A stretch of DNA of 16,077 bases from Caryophanales bacterium UBA6356 (GTDB lineage: Bacteria; Bacillota_I; Bacilli_A; RFN20; CAG-826). Both the position numbers and the translations under genes were made by a program. Of the stretch, positions 1-8,348 are shown piece by piece; position 1 is the first letter of the stretch; every line of letters begins with the position of its first letter. The notes beneath the pieces are model-generated. The model had not been told where the DNA came from and did not search any database. It worked only from the letters and a program-made list of their open reading frames with translations. The DNA lies in assembly GCA_002440125.1 (NCBI GenBank), contig DJRQ01000022.1:1-16077 (forward strand). Reading direction: 5' to 3'.

Positions 1-38
1 CTACACTCTTGAAACGCTATCCAAGCTCTAAATCGCTC

Positions 39-67
39 TAGACAAGAATGGAGGGAATTTCTATAAT
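39..67 (+). promoter_or_regulatory. Sigma-A-like promoter of tRNA-Gly(CCC)
   Basis: A TAGACA -35 box (39-44; one mismatch to TTGACA) and a perfect TATAAT -10 box (62-67) are separated by exactly 17 bases. The expected transcription start is about 74, only a couple of bases before the mature tRNA 5' end at 76, so the precursor leader would be very short. The spacing and box quality make this the best promoter in the window. Confidence 0.8.
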
Positions 68-75
68 TCCCTTAC

Positions 76-149
76 GCATCTGTAGTTCAATGGTAGAACA
101 CCAGCTTCCCAAGCTGGTTACACGGGTTCGATTCCCGCCAGGTGCTCCA
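76..149 (+). tRNA. tRNA-Gly (anticodon CCC)
   Basis: This is a complete cloverleaf with an encoded CCA end (147-149). The acceptor stem GCATCTG (76-82) pairs with CAGGTGC (139-145), with one T-G wobble. The anticodon stem CCAGC/GCTGG (101-105/113-117) encloses the loop TTCCCAA, giving anticodon CCC at 108-110, which reads GGG. The T loop is TTCGATT (127-133); its stem has one A-C mismatch at the base. The D arm is the usual AGTTCAATGGTAGAAC type. It stands alone between its own promoter and terminator. A second tRNA-Gly isoacceptor (GCC) lies at the other end of the window on the minus strand and shares the D arm and T arm sequence. Confidence 0.95.
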
Positions 150-160
150 AACATCAAAAT

Positions 161-190
161 AAGCCCCGTGTTTGCGAGGCTTTTTTGTTT
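161..190 (+). terminator. Rho-independent terminator after tRNA-Gly
   Basis: AAGCCCCG (161-168) and CGAGGCTT (174-181) form a stem with a single C-A mismatch and a short loop, followed by a run of T. It closes the tRNA transcription unit about a dozen bases after the CCA end, so the tRNA is not co-transcribed with the gene at 360. Confidence 0.75.
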
Positions 191-271
191 TCTTGCTTTC
201 GAATTAGTAGCAAATAACATTATCTTCAATGTAAGCGCAAAAGATTCCCTTGGTTGACTTCATGAATAGAT

Positions 272-300
272 TTTACAACAATCGGTCAAAAGGTTAGAAT
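272..300 (+). promoter_or_regulatory. Possible promoter for the gene at 360
   Basis: TTTACA (272-277) and TAGAAT (295-300) each differ from the sigma-A consensus by one base and are spaced by 17 bases. Transcription would start near 307 and leave a leader of about 50 bases. A second -10-like TAAAAT (339-344) lies closer to the start codon, so the true start site is uncertain. Confidence 0.45.
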
Positions 301-359
301 GGGAAAAATCGACGCCTGTAGAAAGAAAAATATGATTATAAAATATTAGTGATAATTTT

Positions 360-926
360 ATGTTTGAAGAAAAATCCATTGAGTTGTTTGTGGACGAAGT
401 AATCAAATGCAACACATCCGGCCGCTATCTGTCTGCCCTTACAGTTGCATTGATTCTTCCTGATATTTGCGGGAATATTATTTTTCCTGAATCAAAACCA
501 AGGGAAAGATATGTTAAATGGTTTGATAAATATATAGGTGATAATGAACGATTGGCTTTGCGCGAGCTCTCCCCTGCTGAAACTCAATTACCCTTTATAG
601 ACGGTGAAACGTGTTTCAAATTGCGGTGTGCTCTTTTACATGAGGGAAGGGATGATATTGGAAACCAGATTGGCATTGATGATTTCGTTTTGACATTTGG
701 AGCAAGCTCTTGCTTAGAAAATTCTTCGGTATTGGAATGGCCTGATGATGAAAATAATGGGAAAAGTAGCATTAGAAAGAAAACGCAGTGGAATATCAAC
801 ACAGTTTTCTTATGTAGCAAAATAATTAATGGAGTTAAGGCGTTTTGGGAAACAAATTCGATAGATGGAAAGAGAATTCCAAAGATAAAGGTTTGCCAAA
901 TACCTGAAATATTCAGGATTGATTAA
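360..926 (+). CDS. Hypothetical protein with a HEPN-like R-x4-H motif
   Basis: This is a 188-residue soluble protein with no signal peptide or membrane segment. An N-terminal helical region carries the stretch SALTVALILPDICG (residues 25-38) and a charged RERYVKWFDKY segment (48-58). The motif FKLRCALLHEG (86-96) contains R89-x4-H94, the spacing typical of HEPN-fold ribonucleases and HEPN-like toxin or defence proteins. The second half is polar and not recognisable. The start has no clear Shine-Dalgarno sequence; the only upstream purine stretch, about 321-330, is too far away. The gene is A/T-rich like the defence operon that begins 152 bases downstream, but it is separated from it and has its own candidate promoter. 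It may be an accessory effector of that system or an unrelated island passenger. The HEPN assignment rests on one motif and general helical character, so it is tentative. Confidence 0.6.
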   Translation: MFEEKSIELFVDEVIKCNTSGRYLSALTVALILPDICGNIIFPESKPRERYVKWFDKYIGDNERLALRELSPAETQLPFIDGETCFKLRCALLHEGRDDIGNQIGIDDFVLTFGASSCLENSSVLEWPDDENNGKSSIRKKTQWNINTVFLCSKIINGVKAFWETNSIDGKRIPKIKVCQIPEIFRID

Positions 927-983
927 TTCATTCTTTTAAAACAAGGAAAAATTTAAGGTGAACGGGCTTTTTAACTGATTTGT

Positions 984-1002
984 ATTAACACCTTTTGTTA
1001 AT
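984..1002. repeat. Perfect inverted repeat, possible operator
   Basis: ATTAACA (984-990) and TGTTAAT (996-1002) are exact inverted repeats around the spacer CCTTT. The arms are too A/T-rich, and no T run follows, for a good intrinsic terminator. Its position about 80 bases upstream of the first gene of the defence operon suits a binding site for a dimeric regulator. No regulator gene is recognisable in the window. Confidence 0.4.
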
Positions 1003-1060
1003 TTAATTGAAAAAAGCGAAAAATACGTAAAGAACGATATTGTAGGGAAAAATTATCTGT

Positions 1061-1071
1061 TAAAATACAAT
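1061..1071 (+). promoter_or_regulatory. Candidate -10 region of the defence operon
   Basis: Overlapping -10-like boxes TAAAAT (1061-1066) and TACAAT (1066-1071) lie 12 and 7 bases before the ATG at 1079. No good -35 box is visible at 17 bases; TTGTAG at 1040-1045 is off in both sequence and spacing. With the first box, transcription would begin at or just before the start codon, and no Shine-Dalgarno sequence precedes that codon. A leaderless or nearly leaderless mRNA is therefore possible. Confidence 0.3.
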
Positions 1072-1078
1072 CGTTTTT

Positions 1079-2560
1079 ATGGATGAGAAGATTTTGGAGG
1101 CCATTGAAGTTCCTCCTTCTACCAATCTAATTAACGTTTTGGCAAACTCGGGATATTCAATCGAGTCTGCGATTTCGGATATTGTTGATAATTCTATTGC
1201 CCATGGAGCTACAAATATATCGATTAACGTTGAGCGTGCAAATGACGGCTCTATTGAGATTTTAGATGATGGGAACGGAATGAACGACTTAGAACTTCAG
1301 GAAGCTATGCGCTTTGCCGGTAAAGCGACTTATGAAGCTAGAGACGAGAATGATTTGGGAAGATATGGCGTTGGCATGAAAACGGCCTCTTCGGCTTTTT
1401 GTCATATTCTTCAAGTGGTGTCAAAAGGCAACGATGGGCTCGTTAACTCTTATCTTTTTCCGTTTGATTCTTTAGAATGGAAAATCTACAAAATCGATGT
1501 CTCTAACAATAGCATTCCTACTCCATCCGGAACCAAGGTTATTTGGCACAAACTTAAATTATCTTCCGATTTTGATGAAAATAAAAGGCTGTTAAGTGGA
1601 GATAGCGATAGTTTTTCACAAATTTGCGATAAAATTGGCAATCATTTGTCCAAAATATTTGGGTATTTTTTACGAAAAGGATTAAAAATTTCATTGAATG
1701 GGACGCCAATAGAGGATTGGAACCCTTTTTATGTGCCAGGACTAGACGTCGAAACATGCTTCAGCGATTTCTTTGTTTTGAAAGATGGTAAAAAAGTAAT
1801 TATCAAAAGTTTTTTGTTACCCAATGTAAGCCATATGAATGATTTCCAACTCAAATATGCGTCCTGTTGGAATAGCGGAGAGCTTGGCGATTTTGCGGGG
1901 TTTTACATTTTTAGAGGCAATCGCCTAATAGTTCCTGGAGGATGGCTTGGTGTTCCGAAAATGACCTCGAACGAAAAATATAATTATGCCCGTATCGGGA
2001 TTTGGTTTGACGCGTCTCCCGAAACTGACGAGTATTTTAAAGTAAATTTCATGAAGAATTCAGTCGTATTACCGCCCGATTTCGAAAAATACATTGCAAA
2101 TGTCGCCGCTAATTTGCGATCTAAGTCTCAAAAAAATTTTGAATATCTTAATAATGCGCGACCTTATAAAAGAACTGTTCAAAAGGAAAATGAACATATA
2201 TGGAACGTCACGAGAAAGACATACTCTCGTCGGATTACAATAAATAGGGAGCACCCTTTGATAAAAACACTTACAAAAGATATTAATAAACGGCGATTGG
2301 ATGCTCTTTTCCGTTTGTTAGAAACGGAGTATCCGGCCAATGAATTGTGCAACGCGGCCCCGGATGTCCAAATGATGTCCTCTTCTGAGCTTGAGAGTTT
2401 ATTGCGTTCTGCTGTTTTGGATGAGATGCAAACCAATGGTCTTTCATTAGAAAAAGCGATAAAAGAAGTTCTTAAACAAATTCCATTTTGTGAGGAAAAA
2501 TATAAGACTGAATCGTTAGCACTTGCTGTTTCTTTTAGGTCAGGTGATTTTTATGAATGA
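1079..2560 (+). CDS. MORC/MutL-type GHKL ATPase of a defence operon
   Basis: This 493-residue protein has an N-terminal GHKL (HSP90/histidine kinase/MutL) ATP-binding fold. The N box is SAISDIVDNSIAHGA (residues 30-44, with Mg-binding N38), the G1 box DDGNGM is at 63-68, and the glycine lid LGRYGVGMKTAS is at 93-104. Together these are the pattern of MORC and MutL-like ATPases rather than of a kinase. A second domain of S5-like character should follow, to about residue 330, with basic and helical segments toward the C terminus that could contact DNA. By family logic it would dimerise on ATP binding and clamp or loop DNA. It is the first gene of a seven-gene operon, and its last 8 bases overlap the next gene. 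The start lacks a Shine-Dalgarno sequence. Prokaryotic MORC-like ATPases are known from restriction-type operons containing Z1 helicases. The ATPase assignment is secure; the role is inferred from family and neighbours. Confidence 0.88.
   Translation: MDEKILEAIEVPPSTNLINVLANSGYSIESAISDIVDNSIAHGATNISINVERANDGSIEILDDGNGMNDLELQEAMRFAGKATYEARDENDLGRYGVGMKTASSAFCHILQVVSKGNDGLVNSYLFPFDSLEWKIYKIDVSNNSIPTPSGTKVIWHKLKLSSDFDENKRLLSGDSDSFSQICDKIGNHLSKIFGYFLRKGLKISLNGTPIEDWNPFYVPGLDVETCFSDFFVLKDGKKVIIKSFLLPNVSHMNDFQLKYASCWNSGELGDFAGFYIFRGNRLIVPGGWLGVPKMTSNEKYNYARIGIWFDASPETDEYFKVNFMKNSVVLPPDFEKYIANVAANLRSKSQKNFEYLNNARPYKRTVQKENEHIWNVTRKTYSRRITINREHPLIKTLTKDINKRRLDALFRLLETEYPANELCNAAPDVQMMSSSELESLLRSAVLDEMQTNGLSLEKAIKEVLKQIPFCEEKYKTESLALAVSFRSGDFYE
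2542..2547 (+). promoter_or_regulatory. Ribosome binding site fixing the Z1 gene start
   Basis: AGGTGA ends 5 bases before the ATG at 2553. The longer in-frame start at 2523 has no such site and would add a hydrophobic decapeptide lying inside the upstream gene. The site therefore supports 2553 as the translation start. Confidence 0.7.
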
Positions 2561-5357
2561 TGAAGAAAGAAATCGACTAATTGGAGAGGTTCGGAGAATC
2601 CTCGCAATCGGTGAGGCCGGTTTTAGGAAAACAAAAGGCTCTCTCCCACTTGATGAGCAGCGGAAGATTCTCGAAGAAAAAGTAAGAAAAATTTTAAGTA
2701 TCTATGATCTAACCGATTTGGAATCTTCTTTTGATGAAATTAAAGATATTGTTGAAGATTTTCTTTGCTCTTCGATCACGGTTCCGACCATTGATATACA
2801 AGCGAAGCAATGGTCGCCATGGCTGACTGAAGAGAGGAAAAGTACTATTTCCTGGCGCTATTCCAACAGGTACCTATCTTATTTGCTGGCGGAAAAGAAG
2901 TGGAAGGAAACTGTTGTTGCCTCTATTGCTTCTAGCACTGACGACATACTGAATCATTGCGGCGATCCGCTTCTTAAAAATGACTTTTCCATTAAGGGAC
3001 TTGTGGTTGGTGATGTTCAATCAGGCAAGACTGCTAACTATACTTCCTTGATTAACAAAGCCATTGATGCGGGTTATAAGGTCATCATTGTTTTGACAGG
3101 CATCACTAACGAATTAAGATCCCAAACTCAAAAACGCTTAGACAAAGAAGTCCTTGGGTTGAAAACGGACATCGATTCGGAAAAGGAAGAGACCGATAGG
3201 GATGTGGATTATGGTGTATCAAAATATGGACGTCTCTCAGGACTTAATGTTTTGACGAGCGCCGATCTTAATGGAGATCTTAAAAAACCGAATGGCGTCT
3301 ATAGCGTTGGTGGGATGTCACCATGTTATTTGGCGGTCATTAAAAAGAGCCCAACCACTTTAAAAAAAGTAATTCAATTTTTAAAAAGGACAGTGACTTC
3401 TGACGTTGGAAAAAAAGGAAAAATGGCATTTCCGCTACTTCTTATTGATGATGAAGCTGATTTAGCTTCCGTGAATACCAACAAAGATCAAGAACTGCAA
3501 AAATCGACAGGTACTAATAAGTCGATTCGCGAAATTCTTTATAAAAACTGTGCCAAGTTTACATACGTTGGTTATACTGCTACGCCATTTGCCAATATTT
3601 TCATCGCGCCACACGAGAAATACTCTAACGAAGATGATTCAGATGATATCTTTCCGAGCGATTTCATTATTACCCTTAAGACTCCATCGGATTATTCAGG
3701 TCCTCTTGATTTTTTTGGTGTTGATGAAAATACTCAGGATGACGATACGCACATTAGAAGGGATTTACTTGTTGATGTTGACCCAAAAGATCTTCAAAGC
3801 TTTGTTGGCGATGATGATGCCTTCCTCCCCGCTGCCGAAAAGGAATGCATGTTTATTCCAGATTCGTTAAGGATAGCAGTAATGTGCTTTTTAATAAGTG
3901 CCGGTGCCAGAATCTCCCGAGGATATGATGATAACAATACGATGCTTATCAACGTTGACATAAAAAGACGTTTTAATTCGACATTAAGAGACAACGTTAA
4001 ACAAGTGTTCGATTCCGCTTGCAAAAACTATTTATACGATGAAGCAACCCGTGAAAAATACAAGGAATACTGGGAGAAAAATTATAGAAAAGTATCGCAA
4101 GAACGATTGAAAGAAAAGGGTTTGGAATTCAAAGATTCTTGGGACAAGATCGACGAAGGTATTCGTAAAGCGATTCGTTGGAAAACGGACTCTTCAGTTA
4201 AACTCGTTATCGGTAAAGCAGATACAGTTGATTATTCCCAGTCCGATCACAACATTTTTGTTTGTGTCGGTGGCCAAAAACTATCTCGAGGTTTGACTTT
4301 AGAGGGTTTAACTGTTTCCTATTACGGACGAAACGCACAGTCCATAGATTCTCTTCTCCAAATGGGGAGGTGGTTTGGGTATAGAAAGGGCTGGCTAGAT
4401 TTATGCAGGGTTTTTGCGACAAAAGATATCGCAAGCGACTTTGTCGAAGCCGCTATTGTGACGGAAGGCTTTAAAAGAGATGTTCGATGGATGAGCGAAA
4501 ACGGCGCTACGCCGCGGACTTTTGGCTTTAGAGTTCGCGCCGCTAGTAGGCTTCTACCTACAGCTAAAAATAAAATGAGATCTGCTACAAAAGAGAAAAT
4601 CTCATTTTCCGCGAGTCTTAGCCAGCTTTTGGATTTTGATACCTCATTTGTTGGTGCTAACTTAGAACTGGTCAGAAGGTTTATATCATGTCATGATAAC
4701 GGACGTTATGTCGCTGAAAGAAAAGACTTTTATTCTCCAATTTTTAGGAATATTGCGTCGAAAGATATAATTGATTTACTGAAGAGTTATAAAACCCCAT
4801 CGAGTTTGGTGCAACTTTGGGTCGACTACATTTCTACTGCCAACAAATACAAAGAATTGACAAAATGGACTGTTGTTCTATCGTCCACAAAAGGGCTTGC
4901 TGGAGACGGAGTTACTGACGTAGAAAAGATTGGGAATTATGTTATTCATAAAGCTGTCCGTACTTTAAGACAAAATGGTCACGAAAGTTCTAATATCATA
5001 AAAATTCGGGTTTTGACTTCCCCTGGTGACTATGTTGGTTTTTTCCCGGATGGAATTACTCCAAAATCAGACAAATATGATTGGCAAAATGATGATGTTC
5101 TTCAAAAGTACTATACGCCAGAGAATGGTATTTTAGTCATATATGTTTTTGACCCGCTGGAACGTGAAGACGAAGGTTTTGCACCGAAAACGGTCGTGCA
5201 AAATGCTCGTTCTACTGTAGGATTTGGCATTTGGTTTCCTAGAAGTAACGTCTTTGAGGAGGAATTCGTTTTTGCTAATCCAGTCGAGGAGGAACGCCTT
5301 CACTCAGATGGTGATGCCTCAAAAGCTCAGTATATCTCAAAGGAGGAAGGAAAATGA
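2553..5357 (+). CDS. Z1-domain superfamily II helicase-like ATPase
   Basis: This is a large 934-residue protein with the Z1 domain arrangement. The Walker A motif GDVQSGKT is at residues 153-160. It is followed by a helix leading to VLTGITNELRSQT, a Walker B DDEAD (299-303) and the motif III block YTATPFANIF (341-350). The C-terminal RecA-like lobe carries GGQKLSRGLTLEGL and the arginine-finger block QMGRWFGYR (603-611), which is diagnostic of Z1 proteins. The N terminus is helical and charged, and the last 250 residues are a variable region. It should be an ATP-driven DNA motor that works with the upstream GHKL ATPase and the downstream nuclease. The start at 2553 was chosen for its ribosome binding site; it overlaps the ATPase gene by 8 bases, and the stop overlaps the next start by 4. 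The family call is secure, while the DNA substrate and direction are unknown. Confidence 0.93.
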   Translation: MNDEERNRLIGEVRRILAIGEAGFRKTKGSLPLDEQRKILEEKVRKILSIYDLTDLESSFDEIKDIVEDFLCSSITVPTIDIQAKQWSPWLTEERKSTISWRYSNRYLSYLLAEKKWKETVVASIASSTDDILNHCGDPLLKNDFSIKGLVVGDVQSGKTANYTSLINKAIDAGYKVIIVLTGITNELRSQTQKRLDKEVLGLKTDIDSEKEETDRDVDYGVSKYGRLSGLNVLTSADLNGDLKKPNGVYSVGGMSPCYLAVIKKSPTTLKKVIQFLKRTVTSDVGKKGKMAFPLLLIDDEADLASVNTNKDQELQKSTGTNKSIREILYKNCAKFTYVGYTATPFANIFIAPHEKYSNEDDSDDIFPSDFIITLKTPSDYSGPLDFFGVDENTQDDDTHIRRDLLVDVDPKDLQSFVGDDDAFLPAAEKECMFIPDSLRIAVMCFLISAGARISRGYDDNNTMLINVDIKRRFNSTLRDNVKQVFDSACKNYLYDEATREKYKEYWEKNYRKVSQERLKEKGLEFKDSWDKIDEGIRKAIRWKTDSSVKLVIGKADTVDYSQSDHNIFVCVGGQKLSRGLTLEGLTVSYYGRNAQSIDSLLQMGRWFGYRKGWLDLCRVFATKDIASDFVEAAIVTEGFKRDVRWMSENGATPRTFGFRVRAASRLLPTAKNKMRSATKEKISFSASLSQLLDFDTSFVGANLELVRRFISCHDNGRYVAERKDFYSPIFRNIASKDIIDLLKSYKTPSSLVQLWVDYISTANKYKELTKWTVVLSSTKGLAGDGVTDVEKIGNYVIHKAVRTLRQNGHESSNIIKIRVLTSPGDYVGFFPDGITPKSDKYDWQNDDVLQKYYTPENGILVIYVFDPLEREDEGFAPKTVVQNARSTVGFGIWFPRSNVFEEEFVFANPVEEERLHSDGDASKAQYISKEEGK

Positions 5358-6355
5358 TTGATCGCTCCGCACTTTATGAACGTTGGAATAAGATTCATTT
5401 TTTGAAAGCGCAAAACTCTCAGCAATCTATTTTTTATCAGGGTTTCCATTCTTGTAATTTTGGATCTACGTTTGTTGGAATAGATGCCGTGGGGAACGAA
5501 TCGCTTTTTCTTGCCATTGATAGCACTTTTGAAAATGTCTTTGAATCTCCAAATGTATCTGGTCTTAGCTTCGAAATCGTTAGCGTTCCAATGTTAAGCG
5601 GAACGAATAAGTTTTTGAAAATTGGTGTAACCCCTGGGCATCTAATGCTCAACGAAGCTTTTGAAGCTTTCACGGTTACCCTTGTTTCTCGCATTTCGTT
5701 GATAGATGATTTCGTTTCTTTATCGGATGCCATTTTTGATGCTTGCAATGAATATGCCAATTTCTTTGGGAAGAATGCGAAGACTTCCTTGTCATTTGTA
5801 GAAGAAGAAGGCCTTTTTGGTGAACTTATAGTGTTGAGAGAATGTCTGGATCGATTTGGCGACCGTTCCATTTCGTGCTGGACTGGTCCAACGAAGAATA
5901 GACATGACTTTATGTTTCGTGAAAAACGGGCGTTAGAAGTCAAGACCAGCCTTAAGCAAAATCGTAAACTCATTACGATTTCGAACGACACTCAGCTAAG
6001 CAATAATGAAAATGCACCACTTTTTCTAATTTTATTGATATTAGAAACCGATCCAAAAGGGATATCCATTGCCGATTTGATTCATTCCATTTACGAAAAA
6101 ATAAAAAGCAATCAAGCCAAAGAAGATTTCGAAAGGAAACTTTTGGAAATGAAGGTTGTTCGATCTCAAATCCCGACAAAACGACGCTTTTCCTTAGTGG
6201 AGAGACATTGCTACAAGGTGGATGATCAATTTCCAAGAATCACATTAGACGAAATCCATGCTATCAGCAATAGAATATATGATCTCAAATATAAAGTGGA
6301 TTTGGATGGTTTAAATGAATATGAGGGGGATGTATATGACAGCCTTGGAGTTTAA
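5354..6355 (+). CDS. PD-(D/E)XK nuclease-like protein (DUF4420 type)
   Basis: This 333-residue protein has a restriction-endonuclease fold in its second half. The motif GLFGELIVL includes E157, RHDFMF includes D185, and ALEVKTS supplies E195-x-K197, giving the D...E-x-K catalytic triad plus an upstream glutamate. NDTQLS a little further on fits the conserved helix or glutamine position of the family. This is the pattern of the proteins often annotated as PD-(D/E)XK motif protein, which accompany Z1 helicases. It is the likely DNA-cutting subunit. A perfect AGGAGG (5341-5346) precedes the start, which overlaps the Z1 stop as ATGA. The 3' end overlaps the AIPR gene by 20 bases. The catalytic residues look intact. 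Target site and cleavage pattern cannot be read from the sequence. Confidence 0.85.
   Translation: MIDRSALYERWNKIHFLKAQNSQQSIFYQGFHSCNFGSTFVGIDAVGNESLFLAIDSTFENVFESPNVSGLSFEIVSVPMLSGTNKFLKIGVTPGHLMLNEAFEAFTVTLVSRISLIDDFVSLSDAIFDACNEYANFFGKNAKTSLSFVEEEGLFGELIVLRECLDRFGDRSISCWTGPTKNRHDFMFREKRALEVKTSLKQNRKLITISNDTQLSNNENAPLFLILLILETDPKGISIADLIHSIYEKIKSNQAKEDFERKLLEMKVVRSQIPTKRRFSLVERHCYKVDDQFPRITLDEIHAISNRIYDLKYKVDLDGLNEYEGDVYDSLGV
6323..6330 (+). promoter_or_regulatory. Ribosome binding site fixing the AIPR start
   Basis: The purine run GAGGGGGA ends 5 bases before the ATG at 6336. In-frame ATGs at 6315, 6321 and 6330 lie upstream of or within this run and lack a site of their own, so 6336 is preferred. 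Confidence 0.65.
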
Positions 6356-8345
6356 AAAGTTTTTTGAAGAAAGAATTTCTCGTTTGCCGCCTATGGAGGA
6401 AGAAGATTGTTTGGACACTCCTCATCAATTTCTTAAGATGATCACGGATTATATGTCCGAGTGTTCCGATCCAATTGTCGGACACTTTGAAATGGAAAGC
6501 CGCGGCATCAAGTATGATGGCTATTTTTTAGACGAGGACGAAAAAGAATTCCATGTTCTTTCTTTGATTTATTTTGACGATCCAGTAAACGTTGATGAAA
6601 GCTCAAGAAGCAAGGCGTTTGAAGAAGCGCGCCAAGGGGCCCTTAATTTTATTAAGGCGGGTTTGAAGGGGAAATCTTCAGTTTCTACCGAAACGGAGAT
6701 TGGCGAACATATCCAAGAAATGATGGATGACCTTTCCAATGGCTATAAGACCATCTTAGATTTCTTTTCCAATGTTGATTTGCATATTGATAGCCTTCCT
6801 TCGTCTTCGACATTCGAGAAAACGGAAATACCGTTTGAATTTTACGACGCTCCTCAAATTTACGAGACTATCAAGGCGGAAGAAAATAAAGGTCTAGTTA
6901 TTCAATTCAAAAATCAATATAAACATCCTATCTTGGCGATAAAAATCGCGCAAAACAGCGATTTCGATGTTTATTTGGCTTCGATTTCCGGGGAAATGCT
7001 TGCTTCTGTGTATCGAGATAATAAAAGCCGTTTAATGGAGGGCAATGTTCGGGCTTATTTGAAGAGAACCCAAAAGACGAACAAAGGCATATGTCAAACC
7101 CTCAAAACTGATCCTCATAAATTTGCTGCTTATAACAACGGCATTTCAGCTGTTGCAGTCTCCGAGGGCAGCGATATTGCTCGCATCGGCGACAATGTGT
7201 TTTTGATTAACGCATTAGATAAAATGCAAATTGTGAATGGTGGGCAAACCACAGTGACTATTTTTGAGACTTCTAAAGACCCTATTGATTTATCTGAAGT
7301 TGTGGTGCCTATGAAATTGACTATTTTAAAGAAGCAAAATGAAGAAGCCGAACTTGTTTCTAATATCGCGGTTTATGCAAACACTCAAACTGCAATTTCT
7401 AAATCGGATTTAGCTTCTAATCGCCCCTTTTATAAATCCTTGGAAAGTTTATCTATGAAAACGGCATGTTATCGCACGATGAACCATTCCAATGGAGAGG
7501 CCTATTATTGGTTCTTTGAGAGAACAAACGGCTTATATAACACAAAAAAGAGAATAATTTGGAACTATAACAAAAATTTTGAAAGACAATTCCCCGAGAA
7601 AAACAAATTTTCCAAAAAAGTACTGGCTAAATCTATTATGGCTTTTTCGTGCGATCCTGTAAGTGTTTGTATGGGGAACGAAAAATGTTTCCAAGAATTT
7701 AACGATTTTATTGAAAAGAATGCCGTGATGCCTAATGAAGAGTACTTTAAGAATGCAATTGCAACACTCATTTTGTGGCAAAGTGCGGACAAAATAATTA
7801 AAAAAAATCAACTCCCGATTAAAGCGGCAGTTTTGCCTTACACCATTGCCTACGTTTCCTATAAAACGAATTCCATGCTTGATTTAAATAAAATTTGGGA
7901 AAACCAAAAAATAGATAAATATCTTCAGGAAACAATTGATAAAGTGTCGAGAAAAGTGAGCCAATATTTCGTTTCCATTCAAAAAGATCATCCAAACACT
8001 CTTATGTGGGGACGAAAAAAAGAGTGTTGGGAAGATATTAAAAAACTAGTAACCTCTCTTCCCTTGAATTGCCTTTCATATGCAAGTGCCAAGTTTACTT
8101 TTTTCCCTGAGAACCTTGCGGCTACATTCATAGATAATATGTACAACTTCTACAAGACCGGGCTTTGGCTTGATTTAATTCGTTGGAACAATAAGACCCA
8201 TGCCCTTAACCAAAGAGAGATCAAATTTGTGGAAGAAATAATCGGTGATCTTGAACGTTCCTTTAGAATTTATGACGCTCAATTGAAAAAAATGGGTAGA
8301 AAAATATTCATGAAAGCGGTCGAAAACGGCTATACTTTCCAATGA
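6336..8345 (+). CDS. AIPR-family abortive infection phage resistance protein
   Basis: This 669-residue protein shows the hallmarks of the AIPR family: YNNGIS (about residues 266-271), QIVNGGQTT (298-306), the downstream block NTQTAISKSD (about 349-358) and an aromatic FERTNG segment (about 394-399). The N-terminal 200 residues are acidic and helical, and the C-terminal third is helical and basic. AIPR proteins are linked to phage abortive infection and to Z1/nuclease operons, but their biochemical activity is not clear to me. Some family members are discussed as nucleases or as DNA-recognition components. The gene overlaps the nuclease gene by 20 bases, and its stop lies 3 bases before the next ATG, which implies coupled translation and a stoichiometric complex. 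The family assignment is strong; the mechanism is open. Confidence 0.87.
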   Translation: MTALEFKKFFEERISRLPPMEEEDCLDTPHQFLKMITDYMSECSDPIVGHFEMESRGIKYDGYFLDEDEKEFHVLSLIYFDDPVNVDESSRSKAFEEARQGALNFIKAGLKGKSSVSTETEIGEHIQEMMDDLSNGYKTILDFFSNVDLHIDSLPSSSTFEKTEIPFEFYDAPQIYETIKAEENKGLVIQFKNQYKHPILAIKIAQNSDFDVYLASISGEMLASVYRDNKSRLMEGNVRAYLKRTQKTNKGICQTLKTDPHKFAAYNNGISAVAVSEGSDIARIGDNVFLINALDKMQIVNGGQTTVTIFETSKDPIDLSEVVVPMKLTILKKQNEEAELVSNIAVYANTQTAISKSDLASNRPFYKSLESLSMKTACYRTMNHSNGEAYYWFFERTNGLYNTKKRIIWNYNKNFERQFPEKNKFSKKVLAKSIMAFSCDPVSVCMGNEKCFQEFNDFIEKNAVMPNEEYFKNAIATLILWQSADKIIKKNQLPIKAAVLPYTIAYVSYKTNSMLDLNKIWENQKIDKYLQETIDKVSRKVSQYFVSIQKDHPNTLMWGRKKECWEDIKKLVTSLPLNCLSYASAKFTFFPENLAATFIDNMYNFYKTGLWLDLIRWNNKTHALNQREIKFVEEIIGDLERSFRIYDAQLKKMGRKIFMKAVENGYTFQ

Positions 8346-8348
8346 TTT

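Noticed and set aside
48..257. Short open frames on both strands across the left tRNA
   Set aside because: They run through the tRNA-Gly and its terminator and have no ribosome binding site or recognisable protein.
2523..2553. Upstream start for the Z1 protein
   Set aside because: It has no ribosome binding site and would overlap the ATPase gene further; ATG at 2553 has AGGTGA at good spacing.
6315..6336. Upstream ATG codons for the AIPR protein
   Set aside because: They lie before or inside the GAGGGGGA ribosome binding site that serves the ATG at 6336.
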